Origin: Oscillibacter valericigenes Sjm18-20
Lineage (GTDB): Bacteria; Bacillota; Clostridia; Oscillospirales; Oscillospiraceae
Assembly (NCBI GenBank): GCA_000283575.1
Contig: AP012044.1
Location: forward strand, 3,472,001-3,536,000
DNA length: 64,000 nucleotides
Direction: 5' to 3'
Positions within the stretch are counted from its first letter, which is position 1; each line of letters opens with the position of its first letter. The position numbers were made by a program, and so were the translations under genes. The notes below the pieces were generated by a model that was not told the origin of the DNA, did no database searches, and saw only the letters and a program-made list of their open reading frames with translations. This document shows positions 54,398 through 62,898 of the stretch, one piece after another.

Positions 54398-55209
54398 TGG
54401 TCCTCCTTTGTGGGTGTCCCCATCTGTCTGAATTTCTGATACCGCCCGGCCGCCAGCGCGTCTCCGCTCTGCCGCGAGAGGGTTTTGAGGTTCCGTTCCA
54501 GCGCCAGATCCAGCTCGCGCAATGCAATTTCCGGTGCCAGATGCGCGCCGCCCGCGGGTTCCGGGACGATCTCGTCAATGACGCCCAGCCGTTTCAAATC
54601 CGGGGCCGTCAGCTGCATCAGCTCACAGGCCTCCTCATGCCGGGAGGAATCCTTCCACAAGATCGTGGCGAAGCCCTCCGGGGAGAGAATGGAGTACACC
54701 GCGTTCTCCAGCATCAGCACCCGGTCGGCGACGCCCAGCGCCAGCGCGCCGCCGCTGTTGCCCTCGCCGGTAACGGTGGCAATCACCGGCACGGCAAGCC
54801 GGCTCATCTCCATCAGATTCCGGGCGATGGCCTCGCCCTGGCCCCGCTCTTCGGCATTCATGCCCGGATAGGCGCCGGGCGTGTCGATAAAGGTCAGAAT
54901 GGGGCGGTGAAACTTCTGCGCCTGCCGCATCAGGCGCAGAGCCTTGCGATAGCCCTCTGGGGAAGGCATTCCGAAGTTGTATTTGAGATTTTCGTCCAGT
55001 GTCCGGCCCTTGCGGGTACCGATCACGGTGACGGGCCGCCCGTGAAACCGGGCAATGCCGCCGAGAATGCTCTCGTCCTCTCCGGCGAGGCGATCCCCCC
55101 GCTGAATGAAAAAGTCCGTGAACAAGCCGGAGACAATATCCTGTACATTAGGCCGCTTGCAATTGCGGGCAATCGTCACTCTCTGGGCGGCAGTCATCGG
55201 CTCAGCCAT
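54394..55209 (-). CDS. accA: Acetyl-CoA carboxylase carboxyltransferase alpha subunit
   Basis: 271 residues from the ATG at 55209, overlapping accD by 8 bases; the frame to 55377 lies within accD. ARNCKRPNVQDIVSGLFTDFFIQRGDR, GTRKGR...YNFGMPSPEGYRKALRLM (~71-100), IDTPGAYPGMNAEERGQGEAIARNL (~112-136), GEGNSGGALALGVADRVLMLEN. Makes malonyl-CoA with AccD. Shorter at the N-terminus than E. coli AccA (about 319), as in Firmicutes. Confidence 0.96.
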   Translation of the reverse strand: MAEPMTAAQRVTIARNCKRPNVQDIVSGLFTDFFIQRGDRLAGEDESILGGIARFHGRPVTVIGTRKGRTLDENLKYNFGMPSPEGYRKALRLMRQAQKFHRPILTFIDTPGAYPGMNAEERGQGEAIARNLMEMSRLAVPVIATVTGEGNSGGALALGVADRVLMLENAVYSILSPEGFATILWKDSSRHEEACELMQLTAPDLKRLGVIDEIVPEPAGGAHLAPEIALRELDLALERNLKTLSRQSGDALAAGRYQKFRQMGTPTKEDQ

Positions 55210-56062
55210 TGCGGCCTCCTTTCTCGTGGAGCGCCAGCAGGCGGGAGATGACCGCGCGCAACTCGCTTCTCGGCACCACCGCATCCACAAAACCATGCTC
55301 CATCTGGAATTCCGCCCGCTGGAAGCCCTCCGGCAATTTCTGACCGATGGTCTGCTCGATGACCCGGGGACCGGCAAAGCCGATCAGCGCCCCCGGCTCC
55401 GCCAGAATCACGTCGCCAAGGCTCGCAAAGCTGGCTGTGACGCCGCCGGTGGTGGGGTTTGTCATAATCGACAGAAAAAAGCCGCCCTTTTCGTCAAATC
55501 TCGCCAGGGCCGCGCTGGTCTTGGCCATCTGCATTAAAGACAGAATCCCCTCCTGCATCCGGGCGCCGCCGCTGGCGGAAAAGAGGATCAACGGAAGCTT
55601 GTTTTTTGTGGCATACTCGATGGCGCGGGTGATCTTCTCCCCCACGGCGGCGCTCATGCTACCTAGAAAAAACCGCCCGTCCAAAACTCCCGCCACGCAC
55701 TTGCGCCCGTCCACCGTGCCGACGGCGGTGACCACCGCCTCATTCAGGCCGGTTTTCTTCCGGGCAGCCTCCAGCTTTGCCTGATAGCCGGGAAAATGAA
55801 GCGGGTCCGTGGAGGTCAGACGGGCATTCAGCTCTCGGAAAGAACCCGCGTCCAGAATCGTACTGAGGCGGTAATAGCCGCCGAGCGGCAGGTGGTATCC
55901 GCAGTGGGGACAGACATACTGCGCCTGCGCCAGCGCGCTCGCGCTCACGGCCTGGCCGCATCCGGGGCAGACCGTACCGGCTGCGGCCGCGTGGGTGCGT
56001 CCGTCCCGAAAGGCTTTCATCGCCAGCAGCTTTTGCCGCCGCTGGGCAAAAATCGAAGTCAT
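55202..56062 (-). CDS. accD: Acetyl-CoA carboxylase carboxyltransferase beta subunit
   Basis: 286 residues. N-terminal zinc ribbon with CPGCG and CPHCG pairs (~33-57), then the crotonase-like domain: FLGSMSAAVGEKITRAIEYA (~133-150), LILFSASGGARMQEGILSLMQMAKT (~155-180), NPTTGGVTASFASLGD, AGPRVIEQTIGQKLPEGFQ. ATG overlaps accC stop. Confidence 0.97.
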   Translation of the reverse strand: MTSIFAQRRQKLLAMKAFRDGRTHAAAAGTVCPGCGQAVSASALAQAQYVCPHCGYHLPLGGYYRLSTILDAGSFRELNARLTSTDPLHFPGYQAKLEAARKKTGLNEAVVTAVGTVDGRKCVAGVLDGRFFLGSMSAAVGEKITRAIEYATKNKLPLILFSASGGARMQEGILSLMQMAKTSAALARFDEKGGFFLSIMTNPTTGGVTASFASLGDVILAEPGALIGFAGPRVIEQTIGQKLPEGFQRAEFQMEHGFVDAVVPRSELRAVISRLLALHEKGGRNG

Positions 56063-57447
56063 TTCGCCGCCTCACTTTCCGTCGCCCTGCGGCCCCATTC
56101 CACCAGCTCCTGCAGGTGGTTTTCCAGAAAAGCGGTGGTACATATACCCCGGACATAGTCGGGGTGGTACAAGATCAGATGACTCAGTCCCGCATTGGTC
56201 TGGAAACCCTCAATAGTCAGCTCCTCCAGCGCCCGGCGCATCCGGCGGATCGCCTCCAGCCGGGTGGGGGCATGGACCAGAACCTTTGCCGCCAGAGAAT
56301 CGTAGTAGGGCGGCAGGGTATAGCCGCTGTACAGCGCAGAGTCAATTCGCACGCCGGTACCGCCGGGGAAATGGACAAAGCTGGCCGTGCCGGGACAGGG
56401 GCGGAAATTGGCCGCCGGGTCCTCTGCGTTGACGCGGCACTCAATGGCGTGGCCGCTGAGCTTCACATCCTCCTGTCTCATGCCCACAGGCAGGCCCGCG
56501 GCAATGCGGATCTGCTGGCGTACGATGTCAACACCGGTGACCATCTCCGTGACGCCGTGCTCCACTTGGACCCGGGTGTTCATCTCGCAGAAATAGAACC
56601 GGTTATCCTCCGCCAGCAGGAATTCCACCGTGCCGGCGTTTTCGTAGCCCACCGCCTGGGCCGCGCGGACCGCCGCCGCGCCCATTTCCCGCCGAAGCTC
56701 CGGGGTCAGGCAGCGTGCAGGGGCCTCCTCGATGAGCTTTTGGTTCCGGCGCTGAACTGAGCAGTCACGGTCAAACAGATGAATGGTGTGGCCCTGGCTG
56801 TCCGCCAGAATCTGAAACTCAATATGCCGGGGATTCACCACGAATTTTTCAAGATACATGGTTCCGTCGCCGAAGCAGGCCACCGCTTCCGCACTGGCCT
56901 CGTGGAACGCGGCGGGCAGGTCCTCCGGGGACTCCACCCTGCGGATGCCCCGTCCGCCGCCCCCGGCGCTGGCCTTCAGCAACACGGGATAACCCACCTC
57001 CGCCGCGATCTTCAGCGCGGCGTCCGCGTCGGCCACCGGGCCGTTGGACCCGGGAACGGTGGGAACCCCCGCCGTTTTCATCAGCGCGCAGGCTGCGGCC
57101 TTGCTCCCCGCCTTTCGGATGGCGGAGCCGGAGGGCCCGATAAATTTCAGGTCCGCTTCCGCGCAGGCATCGGCAAAGTCGGCATTCTCTGATAAAAAGC
57201 CGTATCCGGGGTGGACGGCGTCACAGCCCATGGCTTTCGCCACGGTCAGCAGGGCCGCCTGATTGAGATAGCTGTCGGCGGCCCTCGGCGGGCCGATACA
57301 CACGCTCTGGGTAGCCAGCTGAACATGGAGCGCGTCGGCGTCGGCGGTGGAATACACCGCCACGGTCTCAATCTCCATCTCCCGGCAGGCCCGCAGCACC
57401 CGAAGCGCGATCTCGCCCCGGTTGGCAATCAAAATGCGCTTGAACAT
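56059..57447 (-). CDS. accC: Biotin carboxylase
   Basis: 462 residues from the ATG at 57447 (a longer frame to 57822 covers accB). FKRILIANRGEIALRVLRACREMEI at the start, ATP-grasp motif KASAGGGGRGIR (~158-169), EKFVVNPRHIEFQILAD, DCSVQRRNQKLIEEAPA (~230-246) and FCEMNTRVQVEHGVTE (~286-301), with E-x6-N pattern. Carboxylates the biotin of AccB. Two bases after accB. Confidence 0.97.
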   Translation of the reverse strand: MFKRILIANRGEIALRVLRACREMEIETVAVYSTADADALHVQLATQSVCIGPPRAADSYLNQAALLTVAKAMGCDAVHPGYGFLSENADFADACAEADLKFIGPSGSAIRKAGSKAAACALMKTAGVPTVPGSNGPVADADAALKIAAEVGYPVLLKASAGGGGRGIRRVESPEDLPAAFHEASAEAVACFGDGTMYLEKFVVNPRHIEFQILADSQGHTIHLFDRDCSVQRRNQKLIEEAPARCLTPELRREMGAAAVRAAQAVGYENAGTVEFLLAEDNRFYFCEMNTRVQVEHGVTEMVTGVDIVRQQIRIAAGLPVGMRQEDVKLSGHAIECRVNAEDPAANFRPCPGTASFVHFPGGTGVRIDSALYSGYTLPPYYDSLAAKVLVHAPTRLEAIRRMRRALEELTIEGFQTNAGLSHLILYHPDYVRGICTTAFLENHLQELVEWGRRATESEAAK

Positions 57448-57449
57448 GC

Positions 57450-57863
57450 TTATGCCTCCCGATAGCGGAAGATGGGCGCGCCAAAGGCCAGCAGCTCGCC
57501 GTTTTTCGCCAGTACCTCCTCGATCACGCAGTCGCAGGGAGCCGTGACCTCGCTCATCATCTTCATGGCCTCGATCAGACACACGGTCCGGCCCTTGGAG
57601 ACCCGGTCGCCGGACTTTACCAGAGGCGGCTGGTCGGGGGCGGCGGCGGCATAAAATGTCCCCACCAGGGGAGCGCAGATCACAGGGCCCTCCTCCGTAG
57701 CGGGTGCAGGAGCATTCGCGGGAGCCGCGGCGGCGGGCGCGGACGGGATGGCGACCCCAGTGCGGCTGAGCTCCAGCGTATCGCCGCCGACGCATACCTT
57801 CATGGTCATAACGCTGCTGCATTCAAAGCGATCCAGCAGTTCAAAAATCTCGGAATTGGTCAT
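57450..57863 (-). CDS. accB: Biotin carboxyl carrier protein
   Basis: 137 residues. N-terminal dimer part, then an Ala/Pro-rich linker (APAAAAPANAPAPATEE, ~44-58) and a biotinyl domain with VGTFYAAAAP and biotin-accepting Lys in EAMKMMSEV (~94-102). 145 bases after acpP, with a hairpin between. Confidence 0.96.
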   Translation of the reverse strand: MTNSEIFELLDRFECSSVMTMKVCVGGDTLELSRTGVAIPSAPAAAAPANAPAPATEEGPVICAPLVGTFYAAAAPDQPPLVKSGDRVSKGRTVCLIEAMKMMSEVTAPCDCVIEEVLAKNGELLAFGAPIFRYREA

Positions 57864-57886
57864 GGTTCTCCTTCCTCTTTTTCCAC

Positions 57887-57911
57887 GGTCCCGGAAACCT
57901 TTCCGGGGACC
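57887..57911 (-). repeat. Hairpin upstream of accB
   Basis: GGTCCCGGAAA / TTTCCGGGGACC, nearly perfect stem with no loop beyond CC. It is the second hairpin between acpP and accB and may affect mRNA stability. Confidence 0.55.
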
Positions 57912-57966
57912 ACACGGCCTTTTGACAGGCTTTCAGGGCGGTTTGAAAAAACTCACATGGAGCGCA

Positions 57967-57991
57967 AAAGGGAACCGCAACGGTTCCCTTT
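57967..57991 (-). terminator. Partial terminator between acpP and accB
   Basis: AAAGGGAACCG / CGGTTCCCTTT with a three-base loop and a short T run on the minus strand. It would let acpP be made in excess over downstream genes, as acyl carrier protein is needed in high amount. Confidence 0.72.
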
Positions 57992-58008
57992 CAGGCAATC
58001 TGCAAGAA

Positions 58009-58239
58009 TCAGGCTTTGTGGGCTTCCAGATAGTTCACGATGTCCCCCACGGTTTTCAGGTTGGGCAGCTCCGCGTCGTCAATGGAAACGCCGGTGGCCT
58101 CTTCCAGCGCCATAACCAGTTCCACGGAAGCCAGAGAATCGGCGCCCAAATCGTCCGCCAGAGAGGCCTCCATGGTCACCTGATCTGCCTCACAGGCCAA
58201 CGTCTCCACGATCACGTCGCGTACTTTCTCAAAATCCAT
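58009..58239 (-). CDS. acpP: Acyl carrier protein
   Basis: 76 residues. DDLGADSLASVELVMALEE with phosphopantetheine Ser in the DSL motif (~36). Three-helix acidic protein. First gene of the fatty-acid operon; AAGGAG ribosome site upstream; its promoter carries likely FabT sites. Confidence 0.97.
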   Translation of the reverse strand: MDFEKVRDVIVETLACEADQVTMEASLADDLGADSLASVELVMALEEATGVSIDDAELPNLKTVGDIVNYLEAHKA

Positions 58240-58272
58240 TATAAAAATCTCCTTAAAATCATCATTGATTTT

Positions 58273-58307
58273 TTAGTCAAAAAATTTGAACTAAAATACT
58301 TGAAGTA
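58273..58307. promoter_or_regulatory. Candidate FabT-type operators at the acpP transcription start
   Basis: Dyad TTAGTCAAAAAATTTGAACTAA (58273-58294, 22 bases, about 8 of 11 pairs match) and perfect palindrome TACTTGAAGTA (58297-58307). Both lie at and just below the -10 box, as repressor sites do. Assigned to the MarR/FabT gene at the operon end by position. Confidence 0.62.
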
Positions 58308-58336
58308 ATTTTAAACGCCACGTCCATGTTTGTCAA
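58308..58336 (-). promoter_or_regulatory. Promoter of the acpP-fab operon
   Basis: On the minus strand TTGACA (58336-58331), exact 17-base spacer, TAAAAT (58313-58308). Transcription start predicted near 58301, ~60 bases before acpP. Confidence 0.82.
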
Positions 58337-58501
58337 TAGCAAAAAACGCGAGATTTTGTCAGTTCCCCCTGTGGGGAAGTGTACATCTTTGCCTGTCTCT
58401 CCGCGATCATTCAGAGTTCGGCGCTCTATGGGATTGCACCCCACCCGAAAGCGTGATAAAATATCGAATTGCAAGGATTTTCTCCGTGCGATACCCTATT
58501 G

Positions 58502-58507
58502 TATAAT
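58502..58507 (+). promoter_or_regulatory. -10 box of the patB-like gene
   Basis: TATAAT at 58502-58507, 31 bases before the ATG; no good -35 at the right distance. Confidence 0.45.
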
Positions 58508-58537
58508 GTATAAGTGATTTGAGGGAGCAAGGATATT

Positions 58538-59701
58538 ATGAGATACGATTTCGATACTGTTATTGACCGTTCCGCTAACCACGCCGCCAAATACGATGAG
58601 CGGATGAAGAAGTTCGGTACGGAGGATGTGATTCCCCTGTGGATTGCGGACATGGACTTTCGGACCGCCCAACCCATCATTGACGCGCTGGAAGCCCGCG
58701 CCGGGGAGGGTATCTGGGGCTATACCGCCCGGCCCGACAGTTATTTCGCCGCCATTTGCGGCTGGCAAAAGCGGCGTAACGGCTGGGAGATCGACCAGAG
58801 CCTGATGAGCTGGAGCCTGGGCGTGGTGCAAACCATCTCCGCCTGCGTGCGGCTGTTCACTCCGGAGGGCGGCAGCGTCCTCATCCAGACGCCGGTATAT
58901 TCCGAGTTTTACGACATGACCGAAGCCTGGAACCGTAAAGTGGTGGAAAGCCCGTTTGTAGAGAAGGACGGTGTGTGGACCGTGGATTGGGCGGATTTTG
59001 AGGCGAAGCTCCGCCAGTGCGACCTGTTCCTGCTGTGTAACCCTCACAACCCGCTGGGTATTGTCTGGACGCCGGAGGAGCTTGAGCGGATGGCGGCACT
59101 GTGTGAAAAATACCATGTGGTGCTGGTATCCGATGAAATCCACTCCGACCTGATTTTCCACGAAAAAAAGCATACGCCCACCGCCACCGTAACAAAAAAC
59201 GCCATCACCTGCATCTCGGGCACGAAAACCTTCAACCTTGCGGGGTTGCAGGCCAGCGCCGCGGTGTTCCCCAACGCGCATATGAAGGACGTCTACGACC
59301 GCTTTTGGCAGCGCATGGACATCCACCGCAACAACGCCTTCTCCCTGACAGCCATGGAGGCGGCGTTCACCTCCGGTGACGAGTGGCTGGATCAGCTTCT
59401 CCCCTACCTCAGCGCCAATTTTGATTATATCCGGGACTACTGCGCCGCAAATATTCCTCAGATCAGGCCCAACGTTCCGGATGCCACCTATCTCGTCTGG
59501 CTGGACTGCCGCGAACTGGGCCTGAGCAACCGGGAACTTCACGATTTCATGATCCAAAAGGCGAAGCTGGGCCTGAACGACGGCGTCTCCTTTGGCCGCA
59601 GTCTCAGCGGCTTCATGCGGCTGAACGCCGCCTGCCCACGCTCCGTGCTGGAACAGGCCATGAGTCAGTTAAAGGGCGCCGTGGACACTCTGAGACGTTA
59701 A
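58538..59701 (+). CDS. PatB/MalY-type pyridoxal-phosphate C-S lyase or aminotransferase
   Basis: 387 residues, fold type I aminotransferase. PLWIADMDFRTAQPIIDALEARAGEGIWGYT (~32-62) is the MalY/PatB signature; LLCNPHNPLGIVW (~168-180), DEIHSDL, and PLP-Lys in ISGTKTFNLAGLQ (~226-238). Such enzymes cleave cystathionine or cysteine S-conjugates to a thiol, pyruvate and ammonia. Near but not in the fab operon; divergent from acpP. Confidence 0.88.
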   Translation: MRYDFDTVIDRSANHAAKYDERMKKFGTEDVIPLWIADMDFRTAQPIIDALEARAGEGIWGYTARPDSYFAAICGWQKRRNGWEIDQSLMSWSLGVVQTISACVRLFTPEGGSVLIQTPVYSEFYDMTEAWNRKVVESPFVEKDGVWTVDWADFEAKLRQCDLFLLCNPHNPLGIVWTPEELERMAALCEKYHVVLVSDEIHSDLIFHEKKHTPTATVTKNAITCISGTKTFNLAGLQASAAVFPNAHMKDVYDRFWQRMDIHRNNAFSLTAMEAAFTSGDEWLDQLLPYLSANFDYIRDYCAANIPQIRPNVPDATYLVWLDCRELGLSNRELHDFMIQKAKLGLNDGVSFGRSLSGFMRLNAACPRSVLEQAMSQLKGAVDTLRR

Positions 59702-59719
59702 AAGGGAGAGAACGGTGTG

Positions 59720-60745
59720 ATGGTTTTGCGCAAACCGGATTATTTTGGACACTTTCACTGCCTCGCGGGCGCGTGTCCCCACTCCTGCTGCGAAGGGTGG
59801 GAGGTGGTGGTTGACGGACCCACTGCTGATTATTACCGCTCCCTGCCCGGCCCGCTGGGGGATCGTCTCCGGACAGCGCTGCAAACCGGGGATGGAGAGG
59901 ATTATTTTGCTCTGACGGACACGCTCCGGTGCCCTTTTTGGGATACGGACGGCCTGTGCGCCATTCACCGCTTACTGGGACCGGAGTGCACCAGCGAGGT
60001 CTGCCGCAGCCACCCACGATTTATCGAGGACTATGGGTCTGTGCGGGAGACCTCCCTGTGTGCTTCCTGTCCGGAGGCCTGCCGATTGCTGTTGGCCTCC
60101 TCCACGCCGCTGACGTTTCCCCTGACCCAAACGGACGAGGAAGGGGAGCCTGCGGACCCGTGGCTCCTTCCCCTGCTGGCCGTTCGGGCAAAGTCACTGG
60201 AGATTTTAGAAGACCGATCCTGCCGCCTCTATTCCCGATTTGCGGAACTGCTTGTGTTTACAAATGCGGCTCAATCCCTATTGGATGAGGAGGCGGCCGA
60301 TCGGCTCCCGGATTTGTGCAGCACTTGGACGACGCCGGCCGTCTGTACCCCGCCCGCCGGGGACGGACTGTTTCCACACGGCTGGGAGGTCCTGTCCGGC
60401 CTTGAAATTCTGGGCAGCGACTGGCGCACACTGCTGCTCCGCGGGAAGGAAGCTGTTCCCGGCACGGTCCCGGCCCCTCTGCTGGAACGAATCGCCGCAT
60501 ACTTTTTGTTCCGCTATGAGCTGAAAGCCATCAATGACGGCGATTTACTGGGGCGGATGCAGTTTGTTCTGTTCAGCGCCCTGACCGTGGAACGGGCGGC
60601 AAGCCTTCTGCCGCTCCCAGAGGCCCTGCGGCTCTATTGCCGGGAGATCGAGCACGACGCAGAGAATCTGGATGCACTGTTGTGGGCATTCCGGTCCGAT
60701 CCAGTGTTGTCCGCGTTTTCATTTTTTCAAACGCTGGAGATTTAG
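59720..60745 (+). CDS. FliB-family (flagellin lysine-N-methylase-like) protein
   Basis: 341 residues from the ATG at 59720 (GGGAGAG upstream). N-terminal cysteine-rich motif YFGHFHCLAGACPHSCCEGWEVVVDG (~8-33), RCPFWDTDGLCAIHRLLGPECTSEVCRSHPRF (~70-101) and CASCPEACRLLL, the FliB Cys cluster, probably for iron-sulfur. The remainder is helical. No flagellar genes occur in this window; the family is widespread in non-motile gut Firmicutes with other roles. Starts 19 bases after the PatB-like gene. Confidence 0.85.
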   Translation: MVLRKPDYFGHFHCLAGACPHSCCEGWEVVVDGPTADYYRSLPGPLGDRLRTALQTGDGEDYFALTDTLRCPFWDTDGLCAIHRLLGPECTSEVCRSHPRFIEDYGSVRETSLCASCPEACRLLLASSTPLTFPLTQTDEEGEPADPWLLPLLAVRAKSLEILEDRSCRLYSRFAELLVFTNAAQSLLDEEAADRLPDLCSTWTTPAVCTPPAGDGLFPHGWEVLSGLEILGSDWRTLLLRGKEAVPGTVPAPLLERIAAYFLFRYELKAINDGDLLGRMQFVLFSALTVERAASLLPLPEALRLYCREIEHDAENLDALLWAFRSDPVLSAFSFFQTLEI

Positions 60746-60843
60746 CAGCAGCCCAGGGTTTTATGAGTTGCATATGTGTTGTTGTATATGCACAAATTTT
60801 TTACGTCTTATTCTTCAATAATGTAGAATCAAACAAATTTCTA

Positions 60844-60872
60844 TTGACTTTTATGCAGTAATGTGGTATTTA
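60844..60872 (+). promoter_or_regulatory. Promoter of an unknown transcript
   Basis: TTGACT-17-TATTTA with extended TG; no intact gene follows before the terminator at 61302. Confidence 0.62.
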
Positions 60873-60898
60873 ATAATTACCGGAAGGGAGTGAGTCCA

Positions 60899-61254
60899 AT
60901 GGGCTAGTTCCAGAGGAATCCAATCTCATTTCTCACCGCCGCGTTTGGAAGAAACCAGCTAATCGTTCGGCAGCGTATTCTATCCTTAGTAACCCGGCAA
61001 GACCATGGCGAATTCCCGGTAAACTTCCGTGAAACTCCGGCAGAGACCAAAGACGAAACATGGCTCATTCCAATGAGAATCACGAGATCCGGTTTTGGCG
61101 ATGTCCAAGGCAAGTATCTGCGTGTACCTGATGTTTTATGGATTGGCTATCACCGAGCATTTCTTCGGTTTCCCGGTAATCTTGCAGTGTTTTTTCGGTT
61201 TCTTCTCAAAGCATTTCTGGTTTCTCGGATTTCCTCAGCCTTCCAAACGTGATT
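60899..61254 (+). pseudogene. Interrupted ORF or non-coding RNA between promoter and terminator
   Basis: ATG GGC TAG, then the same frame stays open for 115 codons (FQRNPISFLTAAFG..., PAETKDETWLIPM...) to TGA. A premature third-codon stop or a non-coding transcript are both possible. No family recognised. Confidence 0.3.
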
Positions 61255-61301
61255 CCACGAAAGTAAGAGGTAGGAACATGACAGAAAACCCCAGTCAGAA
61301 G

Positions 61302-61348
61302 TGACCCCCCATCTGCGTTGGACAGATGGGGGGTCGAAATTTTTTTAC
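61302..61348 (+). terminator. Strong terminator with no gene in front
   Basis: GACCCCCCATCTG / CAGATGGGGGGTC with an eight-base loop, then GAAATTTTTTT. Ends the unknown transcript. Confidence 0.88.
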
Positions 61349-61644
61349 AATCCTCTTACTAATTTACTTGAGCGGAAACGAAGCGTGGAGTAAAGATACA
61401 GGGTGAACCACACAAATCCGTTTCATGCAGGAAACGGTAAGTATGCCGCTAAGCATATTGGTCCGCCGTCATTTTATGACGCGTCCGCGCTTTCTCGATA
61501 GAATTTTTGGAACAATGTTCTGCGATAAAGAGATACCTGCCAGTCCCCGTAAAAATTATATAGGAACGTCAAGTGTGCCCAATATACACAAAAGCCACAT
61601 CTAAGTAACGTACCCAATTCTTTTCATAGAAGCTTTATTCTCTA

Positions 61645-61673
61645 TTGATTTTCAATCGTATAAATGTTACATT
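61645..61673 (+). promoter_or_regulatory. Promoter of the GGDEF gene
   Basis: TTGATT (61645-61650), 17-base spacer, TACATT (61668-61673), ~70 bases before the ATG. Confidence 0.55.
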
Positions 61674-61742
61674 AAAACGCATATATATTTTTAGCATCCA
61701 ATTGCGCGCTTAATCCAATATGCCGGGGGAAAGAGGCTACAG

Positions 61743-62828
61743 ATGAGTTCGACTTATAAAAGGTCGTATTTCCGACGTTTTATTGATATCTGGCTTCAGC
61801 ACAGCGCTAAATGTTTCCTGCTGGCGACCTTCTGCATTCATTTGCTGCAACTGCCAGTCTGTCTCCTTCTGAGCTCCTTGCCGTTGTTCTGGCTGAATTG
61901 TATCAGCTGTTCGGTCTATCTGTTTCTGCTGCGCCTGGAAAAAAAGCGGCCCGATCTGGCCGTTACTGGTGCCGAAGTGGAGATGATTTTTTTCGCTCTG
62001 TCCGCCAGCGCCATTGCCGGATTGCAAAGCGGTTTTTTTCTGTATCTGATATGTCTGCTGGCTCTCAGCTCCTATTTGGGCGACGCGGTGGAACACTGTT
62101 CCGCCTCCGCGGCACAATTGCTGGATCTGGAGGGAATTGTGGCGCTGCTGTGCGTAAACGGCAGGATTCCACTGCGAATTGCCAACTTTCCGGCACCGAC
62201 AGGTTCCCCCTTATTCGTACTGTTCAGTATGAACCTTTGTATCTGCGTATTTGTCACGCTGATGTCCGTCTATCTCGCCAGTCAGGTACTGCGCCGACAG
62301 AATCGGCAGTTGGAAGCCGCTAACCACAACCTGGAGTATATTGCCTCCCACGACCCGTTGACGGGTCTGCAGAATCGGCGAAATCTCTATGAGCAGTTGG
62401 AATCTCTGTGCCGGGACTCAGACACAAAGGGCCTCGTATTCTGTGCGGCCATGGCGGATATTGACGATTTCAAATCTTTCAACGACCAGTACGGCCATAA
62501 CCATGGCGATCTGATTCTGACCACCATCGCAGACTGCATCCGCGCCTGTACCCGGGAGAACGACGTCATCTGCCGATGGGGCGGGGAGGAAATTCTGATT
62601 CTGTTTCCCCATACGCCCATGTCCGCGGCAAAATCCGTCCTGATCCGTATCCAGACCGAACTGCACAAACTGACTGCCGAGGCGAAGGCGCCCTTTTTCC
62701 GGGAGGTAACGCTGACATTTGGCCTGACACAGCATATTCCCGGTCAATCTGCCCAGGAAGTGGTAGAAGACGCCGATCGTCTGCTTTACGAAGGTAAGCA
62801 GACTGGCAAAGACCGCGTGATGGAATAG
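61743..62828 (+). CDS. Membrane diguanylate cyclase (GGDEF)
   Basis: 361 residues. N-terminal half (~1-190) has about five hydrophobic segments, a membrane sensor of unknown ligand. GGDEF domain (~200-361) with DPLTGLQNRR (~205), DIDDFKSFNDQYGHNHGD, active site GGEEI, and the inhibitory I-site RxxD (REND) five residues before it, so likely an active, feedback-inhibited enzyme making cyclic-di-GMP. Single-gene unit with own promoter and terminator. Confidence 0.9.
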   Translation: MSSTYKRSYFRRFIDIWLQHSAKCFLLATFCIHLLQLPVCLLLSSLPLFWLNCISCSVYLFLLRLEKKRPDLAVTGAEVEMIFFALSASAIAGLQSGFFLYLICLLALSSYLGDAVEHCSASAAQLLDLEGIVALLCVNGRIPLRIANFPAPTGSPLFVLFSMNLCICVFVTLMSVYLASQVLRRQNRQLEAANHNLEYIASHDPLTGLQNRRNLYEQLESLCRDSDTKGLVFCAAMADIDDFKSFNDQYGHNHGDLILTTIADCIRACTRENDVICRWGGEEILILFPHTPMSAAKSVLIRIQTELHKLTAEAKAPFFREVTLTFGLTQHIPGQSAQEVVEDADRLLYEGKQTGKDRVME

Positions 62829-62847
62829 CGATTCTGATATCAGTACA

Positions 62848-62892
62848 AAAAACGGCTTCGGCAGACAGTTGTCCGCCGAAACCGTTTTTTCA
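62848..62892. terminator. Bidirectional terminator
   Basis: AAAAACGGcTTCGGC / GCCGAAaCCGTTTTTT between convergent GGDEF and DegV genes. Confidence 0.82.
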
Positions 62893-62898
62893 GTTCGC

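Larger units (their letters stand above)
60746..61742 (+). other. 1-kb stretch with promoter and terminator but no intact gene
   Basis: Contains a clear promoter (TTGACT at 60844-60849, 17-base spacer, extended TGg TATTTA at 60864-60872), a ribosome-site-like GGAAGGGAGTGAG (60880-60892), ATG GGC TAG at 60899, then ~115 open codons in the same frame ending at TGA near 61252, and the strong terminator at 61302. Before the terminator a tiny ORF ATG...TGA (61278-61304, MTENPSQK) has AGAGGTAGG in front. After 61350 it is AT-rich and holds the next promoter. Confidence 0.45.

Noticed and set aside
52562-54439. 625-codon plus-strand frame
   Set aside because: Antisense shadow over fabK and fabH; His-rich composition and no ribosome site.
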